Source: CAZAOY01 sp964486925
GTDB lineage: Bacteria > Bacillota > Clostridia > Oscillospirales > Ruminococcaceae
Length of the DNA stretch: 5,984 bases
Assembly: GCA_964486925.1 (NCBI GenBank)
Contig: CAZAOY010000082.1
Location: 1-5,984 of the forward strand
Reading direction: 5' to 3'
Numbering within the stretch: position 1 is the first letter of the stretch; every line of letters begins with the position of its first letter. Below the pieces are notes generated by a model. It had not been told where the DNA came from. It saw nothing but the letters and a program-made list of their open reading frames with translations, and ran no database searches. The position numbers and the translations under genes were made by a program. Below, in pieces: positions 1 to 4,267 of the stretch.

Positions 1-14
1 TTTTCTAAAACGCA

Positions 15-44
15 ACAAAGTCCACCTCTCTTGGTGGACTTTGT
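15..44 (-). terminator. Hairpin, probable terminator of the isomerase transcript
   Basis: A perfect 12-bp inverted repeat (15-26 with 33-44, arm ACAAAGTCCACC) encloses a 6-nt loop. Read on the minus strand it lies 45 nt past the isomerase stop and is followed, after TGCG, by TTTT, a short U tract. Read on the plus strand there is no T run after it, so termination of the minus-strand genes is the better reading. The U tract is short and offset, so efficiency is uncertain; a gene ending left of the window might share it. Confidence 0.55.
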
Positions 45-54
45 CTTCAGTCTG

Positions 55-80
55 ATGGATGTGACATTCGTCACATCCAT
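55..80 (-). other. Second 3' hairpin after the isomerase gene
   Basis: An 11-bp perfect stem (55-65 with 70-80, arm ATGGATGTGAC) has a 4-nt ATTC loop. On the minus strand it begins 8 nt after the isomerase stop codon and is preceded, not followed, by a run of six T. It therefore lacks the layout of an intrinsic terminator in either direction. Possible roles are protection of the 3' end of the mRNA or a protein-binding dyad; this is inference. Confidence 0.45.
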
Positions 81-88
81 AAAAAACT

Positions 89-943
89 TTATTTAATTAG
101 ATTATTTAGAAAATCTACTGCTAAACGGATGTCGGCTTCAGGCGAACCACCTACTTCACGCTCAATGGTTAGGTAACCGCTATATCCAATCTCCTCTAGG
201 GCGGCAAGGTATGCCGCGAAGTCAACCTGACCTTGACCTAGTGGGAGCTCTTTAAAGAGTGCGTCTAGCTTTTCTCCGCCAAGGTCGCTGTCGTCAAAGT
301 CCTCGTAGATGTAGAGAGGATCTACCTTTTTAATTAGCTTGCCGTCCTTTGCGTGGGTGTGGACGATGTAGTCCTTTAGGTTATGTACCGCCTCGACAGC
401 GTCCTCGCCGATTACCATGGCTAGGTTTGCGGGGTCTAGGTTAACTGCTACCCCCTTGCAGTCCAGAGAATCCAGAAAACGCTTTAGCCTTGCGGATGGC
501 TCTGGGCCTGTTTCTATCGCAAAGTATGCGTTATGTGCGTTTGCGTATTCTGCAAGCTGGTTGCAGGCTTGTTGCATATTTTTAAAGGTGTCGCATGTAA
601 AATCCTCCGGCACAACCCCGATATGGGTTGTGATGATGTTAGTCCCAAGCTCTAGTGCTAGGTCTACGATACGTTTGGATTTTTCAATCTTAGGCGGGTT
701 TTGCTCCGCCTTGCCAAAGCCGCCCCCAAGGTCGCCGCATAGCGCGGATATCTCCAGTCCGTTTTCAGCGATAACCCGCTTAACAAAGGCCTTTTCGTCC
801 GCTGTAATGGTGTCGGGATTTAACAGCCCGCTTACGGCGTAGAGCTGAACTCCGCTTACCCCAATCTCCTTTGACTTTTGAATAGACTCCTCAAACGGAA
901 GCTTTAATAGGTCGGATATTACGCCAATCTTAAAGTTTTTCAT
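89..943 (-). CDS. Sugar phosphate isomerase/epimerase-like TIM-barrel protein (AP-endonuclease-2/IolE-like fold)
   Basis: A 284-aa protein of the xylose-isomerase-like TIM-barrel superfamily, usually cytoplasmic metal-dependent isomerases or epimerases of sugars, inosose or related compounds. Family-type motifs occur in order: TTHIG (about residues 105-109), the strand AIETGPEP with E144, NLDPAN with D170, HTHAKDG with H195/H197 and K199, and LTIERE with E261. E144, D170, H197 and E261 are the likely metal ligands by analogy. The barrel appears complete. I chose the ATG at 943 because GGAGG (955-951) is 7 nt upstream; the adjacent in-frame ATG at 946 is the alternative. Longer reading frames to 997 run back through the regulator gene and have no matching ribosome site. 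The start lies inside the end of the upstream regulator gene, so the two are probably co-transcribed and translationally coupled. The substrate cannot be read from sequence, and no transporter or kinase is nearby. Confidence 0.88.
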   Translation of the reverse strand: MKNFKIGVISDLLKLPFEESIQKSKEIGVSGVQLYAVSGLLNPDTITADEKAFVKRVIAENGLEISALCGDLGGGFGKAEQNPPKIEKSKRIVDLALELGTNIITTHIGVVPEDFTCDTFKNMQQACNQLAEYANAHNAYFAIETGPEPSARLKRFLDSLDCKGVAVNLDPANLAMVIGEDAVEAVHNLKDYIVHTHAKDGKLIKKVDPLYIYEDFDDSDLGGEKLDALFKELPLGQGQVDFAAYLAALEEIGYSGYLTIEREVGGSPEADIRLAVDFLNNLIK

Positions 944-1850
944 CATCTTCCCTCCATGCATTCTTTTTATAACTTGACGGCGAGAACCCTGTAGCATTCT
1001 TAAAGGACTTGCTAAAGGCCTGCACCGTTTGGTAGTTTAGCTTTGCGGATATCTCGGTCATGCTAAGCCGACCGGATCGTATCAGCTCTTTGGATTTCTC
1101 CACCTTTTCGTTGTTTATGTAGCTTTGAAGCGAGATCCCAACCTTGCGTTTGAATAGATGGGACAGGTAGTTGTAGCTGTACCCTAGGTGCTCGGAGATC
1201 TCGGTAAGGCTTACTATGTTAAGCAGGTTCTTCTCGATATACTTGATCACTGCATAGGTTGTGTCCCCTGTAGCGTAGGATGAGGTGGGAAGCAGGGTGT
1301 TCTTCTTTGTTTCCCCCACAAACTCACGATAGCAGTAGATAAGTATCTGCAAAAGCAGTGATTTTACCGCAAGCTTGCTCATTGGAGCGTTCTCGTAAAA
1401 CTCATCCACCACCGAGATAAAGGTGTTAAATATCTGGTTTTTGGTGGACACCTTACTGCTCTTGACACGGCTTGCGTAGAAGTGTGACAGCTTTATAATA
1501 TCGGGGTCGGAGCAGTTTTCGTTAAACATAAACCCCAGATAGAAAAAACGAAGCTTGCTGTCGGGGGAGGCGGATATGCTATGCCGCTCGCCCTTGTAGT
1601 TTAGGATGATATCTCCAGGGCTGATAGGGAAAACCCTATTAGCGCAGGTTACCATCCCCTTGCCCGAAACCACATAGGTGACCTCGTGGCAGATCTGCTC
1701 ATGCAGGCTAACCTCGTGCCCTGATTCAAAGCAGACTTCACCTAGCTGGTAGAGGATTATCTCGCCAAACTTTAAAGGATCTTTCCAGTACGCATTGTCG
1801 TACTCAAAGCTCTTTCCAAACTTCTCTTTATCGTGTGTTATGATCTTCAC
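930..1850 (-). CDS. AraC-family transcriptional regulator with N-terminal cupin sensor
   Basis: A 306-aa DNA-binding regulator. The N-terminal half is a cupin-like effector domain: about residues 45-92 carry the H50/H55 region, VVSGKGMV, ISPGDIILN and E88-R-H90. The C-terminal ~100 residues (about 197-297) are an AraC/XylS double helix-turn-helix. The first HTH is around LTEISEHLGYSYNYLSHLFK and the second around MTEISAKLNYQTVQAFSKSFK, followed by the usual GFSPSSYKK ending. Such proteins usually sense a small carbohydrate-type ligand and activate neighbouring genes. The isomerase overlaps its last codons, so it is the natural target, probably along with the regulator itself. The start is a GTG at 1850; an in-frame TAA two codons upstream rules out an earlier start. 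The only strong ribosome-site match, GAGGTGA (1853-1847), overlaps this GTG, so the true initiation codon is uncertain. Length is normal for the family. Confidence 0.9.
   Translation of the reverse strand: MKIITHDKEKFGKSFEYDNAYWKDPLKFGEIILYQLGEVCFESGHEVSLHEQICHEVTYVVSGKGMVTCANRVFPISPGDIILNYKGERHSISASPDSKLRFFYLGFMFNENCSDPDIIKLSHFYASRVKSSKVSTKNQIFNTFISVVDEFYENAPMSKLAVKSLLLQILIYCYREFVGETKKNTLLPTSSYATGDTTYAVIKYIEKNLLNIVSLTEISEHLGYSYNYLSHLFKRKVGISLQSYINNEKVEKSKELIRSGRLSMTEISAKLNYQTVQAFSKSFKNATGFSPSSYKKNAWREDDEKL
944..955 (-). promoter_or_regulatory. Ribosome binding site that decides the isomerase start
   Basis: GGAGGG (955-950, minus strand) lies 7 nt before the ATG at 943, counted from the end of GGAGG, and 4 nt before the ATG at 946. 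It is embedded in the last codons of the regulator gene. This favours the ATG at 943 and indicates translational coupling. Confidence 0.75.
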
Positions 1851-1878
1851 CTCGCTTTACATTCGTCATACCATATAG

Positions 1879-1891
1879 GCACAATCTGTGC
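1879..1891. promoter_or_regulatory. Short dyad upstream of the regulator, possible operator
   Basis: GCACA-ATC-TGTGC is a perfect 5-bp inverted repeat with a 3-nt spacer. It sits between the predicted regulator -10 box and its start, roughly at the +1 to +14 region, where a bound protein would block transcription. It is short, so chance is possible. AraC proteins more often bind direct repeats, so the binder could be another protein. Confidence 0.3.
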
Positions 1892-1898
1892 TACATTA

Positions 1899-1907
1899 AG
1901 TATACCA
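1899..1907 (-). promoter_or_regulatory. Extended -10 promoter for the regulator-isomerase unit
   Basis: On the minus strand TGG-TATACT (1907-1899) is an extended -10 element with a 5/6 match to TATAAT. No good -35 box is found 17 nt upstream, where only an A-rich hexamer occurs; this suits either an extended -10 or an activator-dependent promoter. The predicted transcription start is about 1892, giving a 5' UTR of about 40 nt. Confidence 0.4.
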
Positions 1908-1958
1908 AAAAACGCAAAGGATGTTTTATCATAATTACAGTATAAATGTGTCTAAATT

Positions 1959-1967
1959 TGTTATAAT
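1959..1967 (+). promoter_or_regulatory. Upstream plus-strand extended -10 promoter (P1)
   Basis: TGT-TATAAT (1959-1967) is a perfect -10 hexamer with the TGn extension; no convincing -35 is present. Transcription would start near 1974 and run into the acetyltransferase gene. It overlaps the divergent regulatory region of the regulator gene. Confidence 0.4.
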
Positions 1968-1988
1968 TAAGGAGGCAATATTTACTGA

Positions 1989-2017
1989 TTGAATTTTTAA
2001 TACAGATGTGATATACT
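1989..2017 (+). promoter_or_regulatory. Promoter for the acetyltransferase (P2)
   Basis: TTGAAT (1989-1994) and TATACT (2012-2017) are separated by exactly 17 nt, and TGA precedes the -10 (extended -10). This is the best-formed promoter in the divergent region. The predicted start near 2024 gives a leader of about 75 nt that contains the hairpin at 2062-2085. Confidence 0.6.
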
Positions 2018-2061
2018 ATATCTTGTGATAATATATTATTTAACGACAGACAGCGACGGCG

Positions 2062-2085
2062 TGTCCTAAACCTTTTAGTAGGACA
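2062..2085 (+). promoter_or_regulatory. Leader hairpin just before the acetyltransferase ribosome site
   Basis: TGTCCTA (2062-2068) pairs perfectly with TAGGACA (2079-2085) around a 10-nt loop. A competing smaller hairpin, CTAAA (2066-2070) with TTTAG (2074-2078), uses some of the same bases. The stem ends a few bases before the GTGGGGTG ribosome site (2088-2095). It could modulate translation or stabilise the 5' end. No T run follows, so it is not a terminator. Confidence 0.4.
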
Positions 2086-2099
2086 TAGTGGGGTGTATT

Positions 2100-2549
2100 A
2101 TGGAGATAAGGGACTTTATCGTAGAATTTAGGGCGGAATATCTGATCATGGCAAGGCAGTTTTATGATTCGGGAGCGTCTTTATACAAAGTGCCTGACCG
2201 TCATTTTGAGGACTGCTTTGATAAGGTAATCGCCAAAAATCCGCTTGTTCGAGGATTAATGATCTTTAATGATGGTGTACCTGCGGGGTATGCTATGCTT
2301 ACCTTCACCTACTCATGTGAGGCGGGCGGGATGATTGTCTGGGTGGATGAGTTATATATTAAGGAAGAGTTTCGTGGGATGGGGCTTGGGACGAAGGTGT
2401 TTAGCCTTATTGAATCGGAGTACAAGGGGGTCGCGCAGGGGATACGGCTTGAGGTATGCCCCGATAACAAATCTGCCGACGCGCTCTATCGAAGGCTCGG
2501 GTTTAAGGAGCTTTCCTATAATCAGCGGCTAAAATGGTTTGGTCGTTAG
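2100..2549 (+). CDS. GNAT-family N-acetyltransferase
   Basis: A 149-aa single-domain GNAT protein that would transfer the acetyl group of acetyl-CoA to an amine on an unknown substrate. The acetyl-CoA pyrophosphate-binding loop is RGMGLG (residues 92-97), after the β4 strand WVDELYIKEEF (81-91). The β5/α4 region reads LEVCPDNKSADALYRRLGF (117-135), the classical N-x-x-A-x-x-L-Y-x-x-x-G-F ending with Y130. Length is typical for a complete domain. I chose the ATG at 2100, with GGGGTG (2090-2095) as ribosome site. A frame-compatible GTG at 2088 would add four residues but would start inside that site. It has its own promoter region and lies 85 nt before ftsQ in the same direction, so partial co-transcription with ftsQ is possible. 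A division role is not implied. Confidence 0.87.
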   Translation: MEIRDFIVEFRAEYLIMARQFYDSGASLYKVPDRHFEDCFDKVIAKNPLVRGLMIFNDGVPAGYAMLTFTYSCEAGGMIVWVDELYIKEEFRGMGLGTKVFSLIESEYKGVAQGIRLEVCPDNKSADALYRRLGFKELSYNQRLKWFGR

Positions 2550-2584
2550 AAGGTAACTATACTTTGCCTAGGGTGATGGTATGG

Positions 2585-2616
2585 TTGTGAAGATGTGTAA
2601 TAATATGTAATAAAAT
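2585..2616 (+). promoter_or_regulatory. A/T-rich candidate promoter region ahead of ftsQ
   Basis: The gap between the acetyltransferase and ftsQ is A/T-rich. TTGTGA (2585-2590) could act as -35, with TAATAA (2608-2613, 17-nt spacing) or TAAAAT (2611-2616, 20 nt) as a poor -10. No terminator separates the two genes, so ftsQ may also be reached by read-through from the upstream promoters. Confidence 0.22.
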
Positions 2617-2634
2617 ATAAGAAAGGGGGGTTTT

Positions 2635-3696
2635 ATGGATAAGAAGCAGCTTAAGGCTAAGAAGAAGGAATTTGACAGACTCCGCAGACAGAAGGAACAG
2701 AGCAGTAGAGGTAAACCTATAAAGAAGGCAATGCCCGCTAACAAATCCAGTGGCAGTCGCCCCGCTACAAAGGGTAGTGTGGCTAAACCCCCAAGACAGG
2801 GTGCTACCGCTAAAAGACCGCCGAGCAGTACGGTAGCAAGGCGGCCGAAATCGTTGGTTAGACGTAAGAAAAACTATGCGATTTACTACATACTATTAAC
2901 GATTGTTATAGTAGTTTCAGGGATAATTCTTACCAGAAACTACCTATTTATAATAGATAAGATAACGGTAACAACAAATCTAAATTTTGACAAGGAAAAG
3001 CTTATAACCGATAGTGGTATACTAATAGGAGAGAGCATGTTAAAGCTTTCCACTGCACCTTGTCAGCAGAATATACTGGATAAAAACTACCAGATTGACA
3101 GCGTTTCTATAGTTAGAAAGTTCCCGAATGAGATCTTGATTGAGGCGGAGGTCGCCACACCGTATGTAATCGTAAAGGGTGAAAAGACTAAGCAGTACTA
3201 CACTATAAGTGCGGGACAGCGGATTATCGAGATATCGGAAACGCTTGGCAAGAAGCCTAAAGCGATAGTTTTAGAGGGAATACCTGTAAACGAGGATGTA
3301 CTCGGAGCGAACGCAAAGCTTTCCCAACATAAAAACTTTGCTAAGTACAAAACCATAAAGACAGCGCTGGAGAAGAAGGAGATCACTAAGGTGTTGTCCA
3401 TCGATCTTAGCGATATCTATAACATTAAGGTAGTGCTTTCGGGGGAGCTTACCATAAACCTCGGAAACTCCACCGAGCTAGACTACAAGCTGACCTTTGC
3501 AAAGAGAATTATGGATACCGAGCTTGCTAAAGGTGAGAAGGGCGAGATTGAGGTTTCCACCGTGGGTAGGGGAAGCTTTATCCCAAAACAACAGGATAAC
3601 AGCAGCTCTTCAAGCTCATCCAGTTCTTCAAGTCAGTCCGATTCTGAAAGCGAGTTAGACTCTAGCGGCTTAGCCGATGGGAGCTCATCCCAGTAG
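2635..3696 (+). CDS. ftsQ: Cell-division protein DivIB/FtsQ
   Basis: A 353-aa bitopic membrane protein of the divisome, part of the FtsQLB (DivIB-DivIC-FtsL) subcomplex that controls septal peptidoglycan synthesis. Residues 1-79 are a cytoplasmic, Lys/Arg/Pro/Ala-rich tail. Residues 81-100 (YAIYYILLTIVIVVSGIILT) are one membrane helix, flanked on the inside by RRKK. Residues about 103-175 form a POTRA/FtsQ domain (FIIDKITVTTN...IGESMLKLS...SVSIVRKFPNEILIEAEVATP), followed by the FtsQ β-domain. The last 32 residues (322-353) are a Ser/Asp/Glu-rich tail with 11 consecutive Ser (323-333), predicted outside the membrane. The ATG at 2635 has AAAGGGGGG (2622-2630) 4 nt upstream. Placement before ftsZ fits a remnant dcw cluster. 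Clostridial proteins of this type are labelled FtsQ or DivIB interchangeably. Confidence 0.9.
   Translation: MDKKQLKAKKKEFDRLRRQKEQSSRGKPIKKAMPANKSSGSRPATKGSVAKPPRQGATAKRPPSSTVARRPKSLVRRKKNYAIYYILLTIVIVVSGIILTRNYLFIIDKITVTTNLNFDKEKLITDSGILIGESMLKLSTAPCQQNILDKNYQIDSVSIVRKFPNEILIEAEVATPYVIVKGEKTKQYYTISAGQRIIEISETLGKKPKAIVLEGIPVNEDVLGANAKLSQHKNFAKYKTIKTALEKKEITKVLSIDLSDIYNIKVVLSGELTINLGNSTELDYKLTFAKRIMDTELAKGEKGEIEVSTVGRGSFIPKQQDNSSSSSSSSSSSQSDSESELDSSGLADGSSSQ
3601..3633 (+). repeat. Poly-serine tract within ftsQ
   Basis: Eleven consecutive serine codons. They mix AGC, AGT, TCT, TCA and TCC rather than repeating one triplet, so this is a protein-level low-complexity tract and not a simple DNA microsatellite. 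It begins the disordered C-terminal tail of the division protein. Confidence 0.85.
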
Positions 3697-3698
3697 TA

Positions 3699-3728
3699 CG
3701 GCCTTTGCCGGGGTGTGCTTTTGTTGCC
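3699..3728 (+). terminator. Weak candidate terminator after ftsQ
   Basis: CGGC (3699-3702) and GCCG (3707-3710) form a 4-bp stem with a CTTT loop, starting 2 nt past the ftsQ stop; the T-rich stretch CTTTTGTT begins 8 nt after the stem. The stem is short and the T tract is offset, so this would be a poor intrinsic terminator at best. Confidence 0.25.
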
Positions 3729-3750
3729 TTATTATGTAGGGTTAATCCTG

Positions 3751-3786
3751 TTAAAGTGACGGTTTTGGCAACTGGTTGCACTTTAA
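3751..3786 (+). other. Long-range inverted repeat in the ftsQ-ftsZ gap
   Basis: TTAAAGTG (3751-3758) and CACTTTAA (3779-3786) are perfect complements. Their 20-nt interval contains a second small dyad, GCAAC-TG-GTTGC (3768-3779), which shares one base with the outer arm. It could be an RNA hairpin in the ftsQ 3' UTR or a DNA-binding dyad. There is no T run next to it, so termination is not suggested. Confidence 0.35.
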
Positions 3787-3831
3787 ACTATAGCGGTACA
3801 GATCGTTTTGAGGTGGTTTGGGGTTTTAAGA

Positions 3832-3843
3832 TCAAAGCTTTGA
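3832..3843. other. 12-bp perfect palindrome
   Basis: TCAAAGCTTTGA is a perfect 12-bp palindrome, upstream of the ftsZ promoter. As RNA it would give only a 4-bp stem, so a DNA-binding role is more likely than a hairpin. Chance occurrence is possible in A/T-rich DNA. Confidence 0.25.
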
Positions 3844-3930
3844 AGGGTTTTTAGAGGAATGATTTTAACTGCAACTTACAATTAGACAATGGTGTCGTTT
3901 TGTGTGCAAAAAAGTATGATGTAATATGTC

Positions 3931-4005
3931 TTATTTAATAATTATTACAAAAATTATAAATTTTTTTAATTAACTATTGCATTTATTAAACTTTTATGGT
4001 ATGAT
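3931..4005 (+). promoter_or_regulatory. Strong-looking ftsZ promoter with A/T-rich upstream tract
   Basis: TTGCAT (3977-3982) is followed after exactly 17 nt by TATGAT (4000-4005), a 5/6 match to TATAAT, with TGG giving an extended -10. The 46 bases before the -35 (3931-3976) contain only two C and no G, resembling an UP element for RNA polymerase α subunits. The predicted start is near 4012, giving an ftsZ leader of about 250 nt. Confidence 0.62.
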
Positions 4006-4051
4006 TAGACTATGTAAATCTGTCGATATGCAGAAGGATTTGTAGCTTAAG

Positions 4052-4067
4052 GTTACAAAGTTGTAAC
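4052..4067 (+). promoter_or_regulatory. Inverted repeat in the ftsZ leader (7-2-7)
   Basis: GTTACAA-AG-TTGTAAC is a near-complete palindrome with 7-bp arms and a 2-nt centre, about 40 nt downstream of the predicted start. In DNA it would suit a dimeric regulator; in RNA it would fold as a 6-bp stem with an AAGT loop. No second copy is present in the window. Confidence 0.4.
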
Positions 4068-4079
4068 AGCGGTGCAGAT

Positions 4080-4089
4080 GTAGTACTAC
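4080..4089. other. Perfect 10-bp palindrome in the ftsZ leader
   Basis: GTAGTACTAC is a perfect palindrome 12 nt after the previous dyad. It is too short for a stable RNA hairpin and could belong to the same control region. Chance is possible. Confidence 0.22.
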
Positions 4090-4143
4090 CTCTCTTTTAA
4101 ATTGCTGAAGGAATGGTATTTTTTTCTGTTTACTGCGTCTATA

Positions 4144-4164
4144 CGTACAGGAAGCTTTTGTACG
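4144..4164 (+). other. Leader hairpin upstream of ftsZ
   Basis: CGTACA (4144-4149) pairs with TGTACG (4159-4164) around a 9-nt loop. It lies in the middle of the ftsZ leader, downstream of a T7 run at about 4129-4135. No T tract follows it, so it is not an obvious terminator. Confidence 0.35.
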
Positions 4165-4207
4165 GTTTGGTTAACTCTGCAAAGCGGTTTAGGATAAGAT
4201 AATTTAA

Positions 4208-4223
4208 CTAAATTTGAATTTAG
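4208..4223 (+). promoter_or_regulatory. Inverted repeat near the ftsZ ribosome site
   Basis: CTAAATT-TG-AATTTAG has 7-bp arms and a 2-nt centre, 27 nt before the GGGAGG ribosome site. A competing pairing, AACTAA (4206-4211) with TTAGTT (4227-4232), would exclude it. The region is A/T-rich, so these may be weak or fortuitous. Confidence 0.3.
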
Positions 4224-4250
4224 CTGTTAGTTTTACGAATTAAGTAATTT

Positions 4251-4267
4251 GGGAGGTCGCTGTTTTG
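4251..4267 (+). promoter_or_regulatory. Ribosome binding site and TTG start of ftsZ
   Basis: GGGAGG (4251-4256) stands 8 nt before TTG at 4265. No in-frame ATG or GTG lies between the ribosome site and the conserved FtsZ sequence that starts about residue 13, and the TTG-started frame gives the usual N-terminal length, so TTG is the supported start. Confidence 0.8.

Larger units (their letters stand above)
3697..4264. other. 568-nt gene-free region between ftsQ and ftsZ
   Basis: I find no credible coding region on either strand; the longest start-to-stop frames here are very short. A division neighbour such as ftsA is absent. The first part (3697-3900) holds a small GC hairpin at 3699-3710 and dyads at 3751-3786 and 3832-3843. 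The region from 3931 to 3976 is almost pure A/T and precedes a good promoter. The rest (about 4012-4264) is the predicted ftsZ leader, with inverted repeats at 4052-4067, 4080-4089, 4144-4164 and 4208-4223. I do not recognise a known riboswitch or RNA gene. Confidence 0.7.

Noticed and set aside
417..842. 141-residue reading frame on the plus strand
   Set aside because: It lies opposite the well-supported isomerase, has a low-complexity translation with no family motif and no ribosome site, and is explained as the antisense shadow.
944..997. Longer start for the isomerase (302 residues)
   Set aside because: The extra N-terminal residues come from the regulator's coding sequence and show no family similarity; the GGAGG site points to 943 or 946.
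64..1868. Shared 10-mer ACATTCGTCA flanking the regulator-isomerase unit (64-73 and 1859-1868)
   Set aside because: Several 10-base matches are expected by chance in 6 kb, and neither copy is extended or part of a larger repeat.
4080..4135. Transcription attenuator before the T7 run in the ftsZ leader
   Set aside because: No stable G/C-containing hairpin directly precedes the T run; only a 4-bp TACC/GGTA pairing with a long loop is found.
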